DNA of 64,000 nt, from the NCBI GenBank assembly GCA_022578965.1, contig MU400543.1:186001-250000 (forward strand), in the 5' to 3' direction. The notes below the pieces were generated by a model, which saw only the letters and a program-made list of their open reading frames with translations, was not told the DNA's origin and searched no databases. The DNA is from Xylaria sp. FL1777 (lineage: Eukaryota; Ascomycota; Sordariomycetes; Xylariales; Xylariaceae). Of the stretch, positions 50,024-63,800 are shown one piece after another (within the stretch, counting starts at the first letter, position 1; each line of letters opens with the position of its first letter). The translations under genes and the position numbers were made by a program.

Positions 50024-50046
50024 ATATATATATATATATATATATA
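50024..50046. repeat. AT dinucleotide microsatellite
   Basis: Eleven or more AT units, preceded by a broken AT-rich stretch from 49990. Confidence 0.9.
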
Positions 50047-53000
50047 CTACAGTACTTTCATATTGCGTATCGGTTTAGTGTCATGGGCTAGTTTAGCTGG
50101 CTACTTTCGAGAATTTGAGCACTGGCGTCTCCTCTCGATTGCGGCGCTGACGGATATCAAAGTGACGTATAAGAAAGGTAACTATGTATAGGCAGATAAG
50201 CTGGTAGTAATGCGAGGTCACTTGAGCCTCTCTCGCCGTCCTTTGCGCGTCTCTATGCCAATCATAGTCCCTCGTGTTAACCGTTATGTCGTCAGGTTCA
50301 TATGTCGTGATAGAATAATAACCGTTACCATGTCCGCGGCGACTAGCATCCGCGCGTAAGTTTGAGGCATTGCCATGTCATTGGTCCTCTACGAGCGCAA
50401 GCACTTGGGATTCGACTTTAGGCGACCTACACACATAACAGGTCACAATGCATTGCGCCAACTCTGCAGCCAACAGTCAACGGGGTAGCTATTTGTACCT
50501 CCTGTACACCGGACCCGTACCGAGTTCATACGTGTACTTCTTGGCAATGGTACATTCGAGTCCCCTCCCCTCGTTGAAGCCCTTTCATGCTTTCATCTCA
50601 GCGCCGCTCTGGTAGCAGATCCAGCAGGATTGCGGTCTACTTCCTGCCAGTAACCCATTTTGTATCCGCCTCTTCTGGTACCAGGTGAGACCCTCAGGTA
50701 CAGGAGAGGGCGGAATATAGGTCTTGTCCGCTACCAATCTATGCTTTAAAATAGGTACGATACCTACTCTTGAATGACAGCCCTACGGCCGTAACCGTCC
50801 CAGACTTACACATGCGTCCAACAGATCTAATTTTCTCCCTTGTATCCTAATTGATATTTTCCCATATCTAGTAGTTCCTTTTTTAGTGTGGTCGATTTTT
50901 TGCTCCCCCATTTTACTCTTCAGGGAAAGGTGCATAGTTGGCGAGTCAGGAGGTGGCCAAATACGCCGGCCAATAATATGTTTGACTGATTGGTGTGTGT
51001 AACTTTTGTGCCGTATTTGATTTTAATCTTTCAAGACCGTACAACTTCCTATACTCCATTAGGGCAGCAAAGTAAATCTCGCTTTAGGAAAAACTCTAAG
51101 TATTAGCAAGACCCCTAAATAGTTACTAGTAAATAGCTCACTCGATAACATTTTCTCTAGGGACTCTTAGCAGCTCGAACCTTTTTAAGCTGCTGCTAAA
51201 ATCGAGATTGTAGCTCCTCGAAGAAGTTTGGTCGTTCATCTTATTACGTAGCTAGATAATAATTATGTCCAGGTTTGTCCGACATCTTAATAATTGAATT
51301 TTCTGAAATTACCTTGAATATTGCATTTGTTTCGATGAACTACTACCTAGTAATTCGCACAACAACCAGACCAAGCCCCTGAATCACAGGGAGTATTGTG
51401 ACAATTTAAGCATACAATATCTCAAGTTTACCTAAGTACTGCTACCAGACGGCTGCGACTCCACTATGTTACGTCGGGCGATCTACAGAAGCATGAAAGA
51501 GTGACGTTTAGAACAAGAAAACACTCACAACCTTGTTTGTTTTTTCATTTCATATCTCCAGCCAGGAAAATACACTATAGACAAAATGAAGCTTATTGAG
51601 GTAGAAAAACATGGAGGATCACTTTGCTTACCCACACGCTCAAATATTATCAAGGCGGTATATTCAAGACAGGTAGGTAGGTACACTTGAATACATAATG
51701 CGATATATTTGCAGAAGGGGGCCATATGTGCTTGAAGCTGACGGTGCCCTCCAAGTACCTATACTTCTTTGTTGTGTTTGAGTTCAATGATTCTCTTAAG
51801 GCTGTTGGGTGGGTAGGGCATGCTACACGCCGGCCACACGGTGCTGAATCCCAGACCAGCTGTTTCTTCAGAAGCCGGAGCAAGAAGCATGGTACTTCGC
51901 CAATGGAACACCAGCTGGGCTCGGTATGTGCCCTCTCAGGAGCCCAACATGCCGCAAGTCTAGCCCACAGAATCTTGGTCCCCAGCTACCAGTCGGTCGG
52001 CTCTAAGACTCTTGCTTGGGGTATTGTTATGCCACCATGCATATATCGTGGGGCATAGGACTACCGAAAGATGTAGGGTTTATCTATCTAGCTGCACATC
52101 GGATCGGGCTGTTAGGACAAACGGTGCTGATATAATTACCATGACCCCTAGACCCCTGAATGGAATGAGTCTAATCGCCTACTGTCTTTACGCTCCATCT
52201 GCCAAGTCAAGTGTTTCTTGAGATCGAAGTCAAACAGTGAAGTTCCTGCCACATGGTATATTCGCAGTCTGCTACCATTACAACGGCGGTGGTAGCAGCG
52301 AATACAACACCGGGTTTCAACAAGATGATAAAAAATGGGGCGGAATGTAACCGGCTGAGGATGCCTAGACTAGACAGACAGACACCTTGGCAGCGTGCAT
52401 GTGAGCCAGACTGAATCCGTTCGCCTTTACATCATTCGCTACCATGTACCAGACAATACTTACGCGTGACATCACAGGTTTCCGGTAATTTTCGAGAATC
52501 GAGGGACGGACCAGAGGAAACGGGGAGGAAGCATAGAAAGAAAGAGAAAGCCTTGCATCGCCGCACCCTTACTGCGGCCCCTGTTGCCCGTGCTACCGCG
52601 CTTAGCCAATAATCGCGATAGCCTGATGGGTTATTACTCCTTGTTCAGTAGATAGGACACAATTATGCGACCGCCATGCGGCCACATCCTCCGGATTGTC
52701 GCAATTGAGACGAGGCAGCTGGTCAGCGTCGTGGACCCGGCCGGCCGTCTTTGCGACCCGAGACAGCGCCACTCGGGACGAATAGCAGTCATGAGGCGGC
52801 AGAAGGCCTCAGTACGATAAGCCGCTGCGGACATTTTCCACTTAGGCGCACACCTCTTCACTAGCATATCCAGGAGTGAAAACGCACAGAACACCAGGCC
52901 ATCCCGGACCTCAAGCGCTGCTACCATGGTGTCGGGTCCGGACCCTCCGAAACTGGATAGCAACATTGATGTTGTAGAGGCTGAGGTACGAGAGAGCGCT

Positions 53001-56000
53001 ACCACTGGCACCGGCAATGATCCGCGGCATGTGTCTTAATCAAGACTGTCAATGCTGCCAAGAGAAACACCAGACAAGATGCCCCGCGGTGACTGTGGCC
53101 TCCGACGGTTGGGCGACGAGCGTCAGAGGGGCCATTGTTACCACCGTTCGTGCCTAAACTTGTTTACTATCCTGAACTATGGAACGATGGTGGCCCGACA
53201 CGACGACTGCGCAGTATGTAATCTATCTCCTCTTGGTGCAGATGCGTCCCGACACTACAGCTCCACAGACATGGCCAATGAACTTCACAATGGTAGTTTG
53301 AAGCGATCCGAGCGGATTCTGAATTCCCTGCAGCTTCTGCTCACTGGCTAATAATGTCTAATGAATTAATCTCTGCACCTGAAGACTGCCCATACCAGCT
53401 AAGCGAGAGACTCATCTTTCGGGATGCCATTGCTGTCCAGTAGTACCGACAACGTATCAGAGGCGTTCCCAGGAGGACGGCACCGAATCATATCCAGTCT
53501 GTTGGCGCGGTCAAGTCCAATGCAACCTCGGGGCTGGTCCATCTGCACGCCCCGGCACCGTAGTGGACTTACATACCTCCTCAACCATAAGGCTCGCTAG
53601 GCTCTGTTCACCGAACAAGATGACTTGAAATCCTACCGGGTAGGACTATGAAGTCTCTCGGGTCTTTGTACTCTGGTACATCTAGAGCTTTCGAATGACC
53701 GTGTGCTCGATTCACATCGCGCGCGAGAAAGCATGCCTTTATGACACAGTCGCTCCCATGTAATTCATGTCGAAGTCGGGAGCGGCAAGTTAAAATCAAA
53801 GCCCGAATCTATATACGTAGCCTACCGCATTTTTGGAGTAGAGAGGGTCCTGGGGGCCGAGAAAATGAAGCTCTCATCCAACCACAGTACAGGTCGATCT
53901 TGTATGGTTGAGCCTCCTCCGCTTCCCCATATGCATTGTTATCGTCTGTTGCCTGACCTCGGCTGTTCTCGACATTCTAGTTACCCAAACCCTAGCCCAG
54001 TAAGATTAGGAACTATAGGGCTGATGATGTGCAGCCATTCAGTTGGGAGTACCGGTGGCTCCCAACAGACAATAACCAAGTCCCGTCGTGTACACTTCCT
54101 TTTCCGTCATGATAATCCGGGCGGTTAATCCTAATTGTGACTAGAGTAGCGCTGCCGTGCCGGTGAACAGTCCTGGAGAATGCCGCTTGGGGGACTACCA
54201 TGCTATGCTATTCGTCGTTTCGTTCCCAATATCTAGTCACATTAGTTGCTATGGCATAAGGCTACCAATCACACACGGAGGATGTATGGTTGTTATCACG
54301 CTACATGTAGTCACACGATACTAATAACCAATGTGCCGGTTCTGTTACACAACAGGAGGAAATACTGTTAGTGGCGCAACGCCCCGTAATCTTATGCAAC
54401 GTCCCTTTTCAATGGGTAGTCTAATGTGACAACATACGTCCTAATTCATAGTATGTACTAGATGTCATTGATGAAGAGAAGAGTACACAGCACCGCTTAG
54501 AAATCAGTGCCAATCGGAGTCAGTGATACGATGAAATACTTATTCTTACGTACTCAGGCTACACAGAACACCATCTCCACACGTCTTTCATGGCAGCATA
54601 TTTCTTCTATATCGTTCATACCTATACAGATTCATTCCCTCTCCGTCATTCACCTTTTGCAGTAGACTGTATAGTCTCTGGCAATCGACAACACTTTCAT
54701 TGGCTTCTCCTGTAAGTGTAAATCTAACGAAGTTGCCTTAGCTAACATATCGTCATTGCAGATAAGGGTGTGAGCTAAAAATATGCGAATCGAGTGCATT
54801 CACTCCCCAATCCGGATGGCCTTCATCCCATTCGCCTTTGCCACCGGCTTCTAGTCATGCCTTGCCGGCTGGCTTCTTTTACTCGCGACTATCTATTCTA
54901 GCGTCCAGTTCGTGCGCACACTACTTTGCCACATTTCCTATATTTATCTATACTCAACGCGTCGCACCTACGGCGAACGGCACCCCTTGATATATATAGT
55001 ATGTACCGGAATCCTACCGGAATGGCGGCAACCATTCCTTGTACTTTTCACACAGCTGCGACTACATGGAGAGGCTGGGGTGCAGCGAAGCGAGGTTCAA
55101 GACCCTCGTACCGAAGACGGATTGCTGCATCTCGAGTCTACTTGCTCAAAGAACCGTCAAAGCACGTCGGTGAAACTCAATACTCTCAACGAGGGAACAC
55201 GCCTTACCTACCAAGATAGAGTGATAAGCCACATGTGTGAGCCAAAGTGAGCAAGTTGGCTCACAATCCTATGCCACCGTCACCGATGCTAGCTCAGTAC
55301 CTACCAGTGACGTGGGACGTTGTCTATAGTATTGTACCTCTTTGTGTATACTGTGGGATTACCCCCTAAAGTGTATTATAGCACATTTATTCCCCTGTAA
55401 GGTGATATTCATTTCCCCGGCGGAAATTTTATAGATCCTAGCGGCCGCTCGGTAAGGAAGAGGTCTTGTATGACAAGTCGATATACCATATACAGAGCTC
55501 GTATGAAATAATGTTCTCAGTGGGGTAGGGGATTGATCTTAGTATGCAAAGTTCGAGAAGTCTCCTGATGGTACATGAAGGAACATTGTTGCACAGTCGG
55601 CATTGCAATAAGTTTCGACGTGTATGTAGATCGTGACGGCTTGATTACAGATCAGCTATCCTCATATCGCAAGACCCTTACTCCGTAGGAGATACAACCC
55701 TTTAACGGCTCGACCGAGAAAAATAAACAGTGTAGTGACACCTTTTCATACCACCTCATTCAATGTATCTCGCTGACAACACGCAATCATCCATGGCTCC
55801 GGACTATACTAGAAACACACCCAGACAGAGCCACGCCGCCACCTTATCAAACTTGAGGTCATAGCTGCAATCATGATTGGGGTAGCTGCCATACTAGTTT
55901 CTTCACTTCATGTTGTCACTAGTGACTCCAATATTACATTATTTCATATCCTAGTCGACGATCCTTTACTTAGACTAAACTCCCTGCCTAGAAACAGCCA

Positions 56001-57256
56001 CATGCCGATCCCCCAGGCCTGTCATATCCAAAACCATGCTTACTCTATATTAGGTATGGGACTTCACTACAGAGTCCTGCGTCTCGAATATCGGGACCGG
56101 TTACATGCTCTTCACATTCGGAAAGATTTTAAGCCTTTAACCCCCGTCTATGTATCTGCCTTAGGTATCAAGAGTGAACTAATCCAATACGGCTACCTGC
56201 CCAACCTTGGTAATGGGGTCTTTTAACAAAGTGCCTAAAGCCTATCCTTATCTCCTAACGCCATCTTTGCCTCCCTCACCTGAAGAGTATGATATGATAT
56301 ATGTTCAGTCGGACTATATGCCGAGGTCTCCCTTCCGGAGTGAGATACTACGTAAGAAACCCCAAGTCCATGCCCTCGGACCCGAAGTCGTCCAGCGGCC
56401 TATTGATTGAATGCGGGACATGGATTTCAACCTTGTGACGAACAACATAGCATGATACAGTATCATAAGAGAATACAACGCTCAGGATTACCTGAGCCAA
56501 AATAAGAAGATGAATGGCAATGCTACAATGCGAGGCGACACAGTACACGACTAATTGTGCAGTCAGACAGACAGAATATCCCATGCGGCAGGCATCGCGA
56601 AGAGAGAGGCCTGGACGAGAACAAAATAACTACCTAGGTAAGAAGGTGGCCGGGTACATGAAAACTCTCATTACAAAGCCGGCGTCCGGAACGATGGGAA
56701 GAGCGATGATTATCTCGTGCCCCATCTGCACGGCTGCGGCGAGGTGTTTCCAGTACACTATAGTCTCAAAAACAACACCACTCACGAGACGCCCAGACAC
56801 TCTACCCATATCCCTAGTTACGTACACACCTACCCACATACACTACTCTCTCCATACACAGTGTCATATCCCCTGATCCCCTGGTCCAAGAGAAGTTTGT
56901 GATCTCAATGGAACACAGATACACGCAGTGTACGTAGATGAAAATGCAAACCTAATCTCCCGTATGGAATAGGAGAAGGGAAGCTAGAACGCGCCTAGAA
57001 AAAACTAAAGAGGTACATACATTCCACATATAGTTAGTGTATACACCGCTCGTAGAAATATTCTAAATACTACATCACACTCGCCACCATCCACGCATAT
57101 CACTCTCAATCCATCTACACCATCTACCGAGGCTGCCCGCCCGCCCACGCGCGGCCTGTCTCCAGCTGGTTGCATGAATAAATGACATACTTACGTCGCT
57201 TTCCCACGGCTCCGACGGGACCTCCGACGAAGTAGTGAGAAAGAAAGAAAAAAAAA

Positions 57257-57277
57257 CGCAACGCAACGCAACGCAAA
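57257..57277. repeat. CGCAA microsatellite
   Basis: Four tandem CGCAA units directly after an A-rich run. Confidence 0.85.
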
Positions 57278-58286
57278 TAGCTCATGACAAGGAGAACGAG
57301 TGGAACCCCGGAGCCGAGCAAGGTAGTGTAAACAAGTCATATCCTACCCGATTATTGCAGCTTGGAGACGGCGGGTGAGGGAGATAGCCGAGCGGCCAAT
57401 GAACGAGCGGAGATAAAGAGAGAGAGAGAGAAAAAATATATATACTCTATAAATAAAAATAATAGAGTAGAAAACATTATAGAACGCCTAGCTATAAAGT
57501 AAATATGTTACAGGTTTTCCTTCCTTTGACTTGACACCAATGGGGTCTCACTCCGTGCCGCACGAGTGACAGAAGGAAGTAGGGAGGAACATGCAGTACG
57601 TACGTATTGACAGGGGCTGGAGTCACAGCATCAAGTGCGCACGTGGTAATCAGGGGTTCGATATTAATACCTGCGTCTCCAAGAGTGGCATGAACGTCGT
57701 GGGATATTCAATCGCAGGGGCAAAGCGAAGAGAGAGAAAAAGGTCAGAACTCACCGAGTAGGCAGGTAGTATTAGATGGATTGTCAGAACAAGGATGGAG
57801 GGAGTTGTGCATAGTACCTGGCTAGGATACATATTAGGTACAACTGATAAGTATGTTGACTTGAAAAGACGCGTTAAGATGTCGTTGAGACAATTTTTGA
57901 TCGTATTATGAATGCCTACGTGTATCTGTATCAAAACAGCGGCCCCGTGTAGATACAGCGATCAACATGCTACATCCGGATATATAATGTACCTCAAACC
58001 GCACAGTTTAAGCCACCCATGCTGGAATATGTCCCCCGGGTTCTGCCCCGGGATATAGAGAGAAACTTGGGTGAGCTTTTAAGTCTTGCGCACCAGTTAG
58101 CGTACGAATAGAACAATCTCAGATTGTACTATGTTCAATTCATCACTCATCTCCTCTCTTTTCCTCAACACATTATCGTCGTGTCCAAGTCGTACAACTG
58201 GTGATCGAGACATTCCCCATCGTTTCTTCGATCATAGAACAGATATGTTCTTCCATATATAGATATCCTCTCACAGAGGTTTGGTC

Positions 58287-60825
58287 TTACATCCCTTCTA
58301 GCGGTTGACTGTAAGTGTAGTTAAAATCAAGGAGCCCATCGAGGACCCAATGTTGCGGATCGAAGAAGTCGTAGTTTGTTTCGCTCCCGTAGCCTCCTAG
58401 GCCAATCATGCTATTTGGGCCGGCGTTGAGGCCATGTTGCGGGGTAGGTGTTAATCCACCGTTATTAGTTATCGATCCCATGGTAGACACGTTGTTTTGT
58501 GTCAGGAGGGTACTATCCATGTGGGTAGATGATGCTGAGGACTCGTTAGCAGAGTCTGGGTTAGTAGCTTGCTTGAGAGCTAATGGATATTAGCATGTTC
58601 TCTCAGATGGGGAGGCTAGATGGTAACGGGAATTTCCTTACAGTCGAGCCCTCGTCCATGAGCTTGATATTCCTCCCTCCAACGCCAAATTGAGTCATAC
58701 ACTAGACTCATACTATGTCTACATCGTACCTTGAGCTCTAAGCTATCGTCGACAGGCACTGCCGCGTCATCATCGTAACGCGCCTTGTTGTTGATTTCGA
58801 TGCGCGCCCCGTTCCACATCTGGACCATGAGCTCTGCTAAGCGCCATGGCAAATCATTGTCCACGGTGCTAGTCTTGCGAATAGCATTAATAGTCCTGTG
58901 GAAAAGTGTTCGGCCTCTAGAACCATCTATTGTCTTGGCGAAGAAAGACCGCATCAACTTCAACAAGGCAAACCCGCAAGCAACAAGCATTTGCTGGAGA
59001 TAGTTAGTCGCATAAACCAGGATATACTGGTTCGAATCCAGGAAAAGAAGATCTAAGTAGGCGGACACAGCGCGCCAAAGACCCATCAAATCATCCATAT
59101 AGCCCGGAGTAGTGCTAGAATCAAAAAAACCAGCCAGGCGAAGATGTACATTTGCCGCTTGCAGATGGGCATCAACAATGGGGGATAAATGTTGTGAAAG
59201 GATAGAGGCTTGCAATTCTTGGAAATCTCGTCGATACACGCGCATCAGCATGGCTCTATGCTCGTCACCGGCAACACCCCGTGGATCGCTAGCGTTACTG
59301 TACATCTCCTTTGAGACTTTATCAGCAAACCTCTCAATGCGCAACCTCGCCTCCAGCTCCGGTGCTAATGTGAAGGGACCATCTTCGCCAGGACGAATCG
59401 CCAGCGTCCAATCATACAAAGTAGTTGCCGGCTGACCATAGGCCGTGCCGATAGACTGCGCAACGATGTTACATACAGCCCAAGTGGTAACGCGGTCATG
59501 GAGTTGATCTTTGTTGAGTTCTACAGAAACCCTAGAGAAGTCCTGCGTATGGTTAGGCCGGTGCATGCCAATACCCGTTGCAGCCTTCATCATCACGCCA
59601 CAGAGAATGTGGGTGGGATCTGCCGTCGTCGTACTCGTCGGCAGTGGCCATGTACACATGAGACATAACGCCTTGACGACAAAATAACTATTGGGAACAT
59701 CTCCCACCGTCCCCCACAGCAGCCTATTGAGTGGACCGCTCGATAGTTCGTGTAATATAGCAGGCTTTGGGGAATAGCGGCGGGATGCAATGGCAATGAT
59801 AGTCCAGAAGAGGAGGGCGTGCTGTTGATAGTACAGGTCGGGTGATTGTTGCTCGTTGAGAAAGGGAAGAAAGGGGTGGTAACAAGTAAAGAACTCTTGG
59901 AATAATCCATGCACGTCCTGCTCAGTTAGACGCACGTGTTCCAGCTCGTAGGCGTAGTGAGTGGTGGGCATACTATACGAGCCGCCCCTCTTCAAGGTAA
60001 GAAGCGATGTTACCGCCTCGTCGGACCCCATAAGGGAGGGGTTTCGGGTGTGAGAGTATGCACTGTTGGCGATAGGTGACTGTAGTTGAGACTGGAGATC
60101 CTCCTCTTCGTCCATGACGTAGCCCTGAGCTTTGGCCTGAGCAATATTCCGACGCAACCGTTCGATCTCCTTTTCCATCTCGGCGTGTTTAGAGCGCTTG
60201 CCGACGCGCTTGAAATTGGATTCTATTTTACATTCGAGCTTGAGGCGGTTGCAACGCGAGCAACTCTGAAACGGATTCTGTACGACATCGCACCGTAACT
60301 AGAGACGATTGAAGTAGCACCAGTCAGCCTTAGCACATTTCGGGGAATTCAGATGATGCATGTCTGAGATACGCCGAGCATATCCATACACCTTGATTGC
60401 ATGGAGCTCTGCAAGACGCAGGAACGACGCAGCGATGCCGGCGGAGGCGAGGCACGGCCGGCATCGCCTGATGTCCGAAGGCATTGGGGGGGCAAGCATT
60501 TCGTATCGCCGGGTCCGACCCATCCCGATTGAGGTGATTGGGGACGGGTGCGAGCAATTACGCTGGTGGTGAAGGGTGTGGCGATGGTAGTTGGTGGTTG
60601 ACTCACTTTCTGTTGACGACACTCATTGCACGCACGCTTGACGCCAGGTTGTCGCTTCTTCTCGGGTTCGATCAGGGAATGGTCCTCGTCGCCGATGCTG
60701 CCGGGACTGCTTTCGACAGTGCTGCGCTTCCTCTTGACCGAATCATGGCGATGGAGGCTCATAGGGCTAGTCGGGCTCATGGACGGGGCCGAGGCGGCGC
60801 CGCCGACGACGACGTGGCCATCCAT
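58287..60825 (-). CDS. Zn2Cys6 transcription factor, Leu3/War1 class
   Basis: Three exons (60825-60607, 60298-58642, 58579-58287) encode 722 residues. The zinc cluster reads ACNECRQQK, then after the intron LRCDVV...SCSRCNRLKLEC; spacing C-x2-C-x6-C-x9-C-x2-C-x6-C equals that of yeast Leu3. FKRVGKRSKHAEMEKEIERL follows as linker and dimerising coil. Residues about 180-620 form the fungal-specific middle homology region (FFTCYHPFLPFLNEQ, TWPLPTSTT, GIGMHRPNHTQDFSR). The C-terminus is Asn/Gly-rich and ends in an aromatic-acidic stretch (FFDPQHWVLDGLLDFNY) that looks like an activation domain. Leu3-class factors control branched-chain amino acid genes, War1/WarA control weak-acid resistance, and PrtT proteases; which applies is not decidable here. 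Intron 1 is unusually long (308 bases) and splits the zinc cluster. Confidence 0.88.
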
Positions 60826-63800
60826 GCATTCAATGGCAAAAGAAGTGGTAGCTATATCCCGAGGAAAAGGCCGACGAACAGGGTCCGGTCCGCAGCAGCA
60901 AGCTCCGACCAATGCTGCTGGGCTGGGCTGGGCTGGGCTGCTGACTGGTGTCTGTCGGCGAGGTCCTTTTTTTTTTTTTTTTTTTTAACCGTTTTTACAG
61001 TTTTTCTCGGTGTCGCGCGGTGAATGGGAGACTTAGGCACACCGATCACGGAAGGAATTGGGTGAGGGAGGGGTCCTGAACTAATAATAAAAAGGCGGGA
61101 GAAACAGAGACACAGAGTCAACGAACTCTTGACACAACCAAATCAAACGTGTGGAAAATTTGCGTCTGCCACTAAAACGGCAAGCCGACCAACCATCTTC
61201 CCATCCACACCGGCCACGAGGAGCATCCACTGGATACTGCGCTGGAGCTCTGCGAGCGGCTCTGGTTGGCAGTCGGACGCCTGACCGGTGGTGCTTGTTA
61301 CCTTCAACTGGGGTAGGTAGGGGGTATATACTGTACGCTACTGTACGGCTGGCCACCCAGACTACTGAGTAGAGGCTCGAGACTAGGCTCGTCGTGTACG
61401 TAGTATGGCATTCACTAGAGGAGACGTGCAGCGCATGTGGCTGCTGCGAGAGCGATGTCGTCCCAATTGACGCCGGGGAGCAATCCGTGTGGGTTTCAGA
61501 GCACGCAGACGACAGGAAGAAGCCGCAGCGGGAGAGGAGCTTGGGCAGAATCAGGTACGATCGAGAATGATAGATAAGACGTGTGCGCGTGTGGAAGGGC
61601 GCTCTCTTGGACGACGACGATGACGAACCACAGGAGGTGAATCAGAGGGTGAAACTCCACGGTTAGGTGGACTGTCGCCCTGCTAGCGAAGTTCTGTAGC
61701 GAGTGAAGCGGCCGTCCAGGGCAGAGCAGCAGCAGGACCCGAAATGACTCGATTGGCTGAGCTGCACTGTGTTTTTTGACTGCCCAGCTGACCTGCAATA
61801 CCCGAGCTGGCCTTACCCGAAACGGCCAAGCCGGGCTGCTGCCAAGCTTCGAGAATGAGGGGTAGGTGTGGGTCTCATGTGAAGCATTGACCATTGGCAA
61901 AACGGGCAACGGGCAGGTCTCTGCGATCTGCTTTGTCCAGTGCATGTTCAGGGTCCTGCTAGTGTACTCCGGTAGTGGACACCAGCAGCCAGCAGCTACA
62001 TACTTAAGTGCCATTACCTGTACCTCTCTTGCATACAAATTACCAATGTAGCTGCATGTGCGTCTGGTATACTACCTGACTGCGTAGGTACAGCATTCTA
62101 CTGTTACTACCTCTATTACTATGGTATATAGTCCGCTCAACATGAATTCATTCATTCATTCAATCAGGTATGTATATGTGTCAAAATCGATATCGTTGTG
62201 TTTACTACGTAAAGTACTATACGTAGAAATTCTACAGTTTTGAACACCTATACTAAATTCTAGTTAGTGAATGCTTATTCTACCTATATTATAGGTTCCC
62301 GTCTTACCTGCAGTCGGAGGTGGTGACGAATCTGTACCCGATTTGCAACGTTTAATATGCTGTTAATCACATGCAACCATTCAGGACAGCCCATTCGTTT
62401 CTCGATCTCTAGGATCAAAGACCTTACTTGGTTGTCCACCTACACTAAGCCTGCAATTGCAGCTGCAGTGACGCAATTCGATATACAGGCACTGTTGTAG
62501 GATGCATGACTGTACCTATCTCACGCAGTAAGGAGGCAGAGCTGCATAGTACCTCTCACATGTAGGAAGACGACAGTAGGTAGCAGATATTAGATAGATA
62601 GACCGATAACAGTTGATCGAGTCATGTGTCAGCTAGACTTAACTAAGCAAGTAAATAGGTACCTACTATATGTAGGTAGACCACCTGGGCAGTTCTCACC
62701 CTTAAGTATAGCACCCCAGCAGCTTTCAGTGCATGTAGAAACAAGAACGAAGAAAAAGACAAGGTTCTTCAAACGACTTAATTTCTTACCTCTTATGTAG
62801 TACATCAGAGATGTCACAAGTACACTGCACTGCAATACTTCCCGAGTCTCCACACGTACGCCCAATACTACTTCTCACTCACATCATGTCCACGATCAGT
62901 GAAGAAACTCGTTCCACTGCTCATCCGCAAGCAGTGTCGCCTCGAAGCCTATTCAAGGGTACACTGAGCCCACTCTGCGCGCGACAAGCACACAAGTCGT
63001 ACACTTTGGCGAGGGCATCAATCTCCGAGGTTTCCGTCAAAGACGTAGCCGAGGGACAAGCCACAAGTATGCCCATCGCCTTGCCATCTAAGCCATGTCT
63101 GACGTGAAACATCGTCGCCCACGGAATCTCTGCATTCAAACTCAACTCACACTCACGCTGACTGATACTTACTGCGTACACTCCTTTCCAGGTCGCCGCC
63201 CCATCGCAATCTCGTCCACTGCTGTGCCTCAACCCTTTGTGGACCCGGCTGTCCTGCAGCGACGTCCACCACCTCCGTCTTGACCAGCAATCACCTCTTG
63301 CTCCATAATTTACACCAGGGACCACGCCGGTCCCCCTAGTAACTTCGCTATGCATCATATGCGTGGAGGCGCCGAGCTATTCGCTGCAACCTTAGATAAT
63401 CCTCTATGGGCCATGGCCCATTGGTAGGGCGTATACTGAGTAGGTATGACCAAGAGCTAACCAGTTCCGAGCTCCGGTCGATACTCCGCTCGGCTGGCCG
63501 TATCACGTGGTACCGGATACTAAGCGGTTTTCGGGTATGCTTGTAACCGTGATACTTGACGCGTGGGGGCCGGGTCCAGACAAGACTTGCTGGGCCATCT
63601 GAAATATCCACCGATCTCTTAAATGTAGCGAAGCCTCTCAAATTCATATCATCGATCTTTGTTCAGTTTAATGATGTTTGCAGCAATGTCTTGGCCGTCC
63701 GGAATCTGTTTTCTAAGAACCGAGTTTGCCAAGCATAGTACAACTTGACAAGTCATCCCTATGTCTAGAGTAGTTTGGGTACGGCCCTCATTTTCTCTTA

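Larger units (their letters stand above)
46605..58286. other. 11.7 kb gene-poor region
   Basis: No intact protein gene, tRNA or rRNA is visible. The first 600 bases may be a long leader of the Myb-like gene. The only frame of possible interest is minus 52634-53017 (127 codons, no ATG at its start), in a GC-richer patch that continues upstream in the same frame through several stops. Microsatellites lie at 48931-48941, 50024-50046, 57257-57277 and about 57419-57445. The rest is AT-rich with scattered TACCTA units. Confidence 0.5.

Noticed and set aside
59023..59040. T-arm-like sequence (CTGG-TTCGAAT-CCAG)
   Set aside because: It lies inside the Zn2Cys6 coding exon, and no acceptor, D or anticodon stem can be placed around it.
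60349..60606. Read-through frame after the first exon of the Zn2Cys6 gene, as a separate product
   Set aside because: It is the 308-base intron. The remaining zinc cysteines appear in frame only after splicing to 60298.
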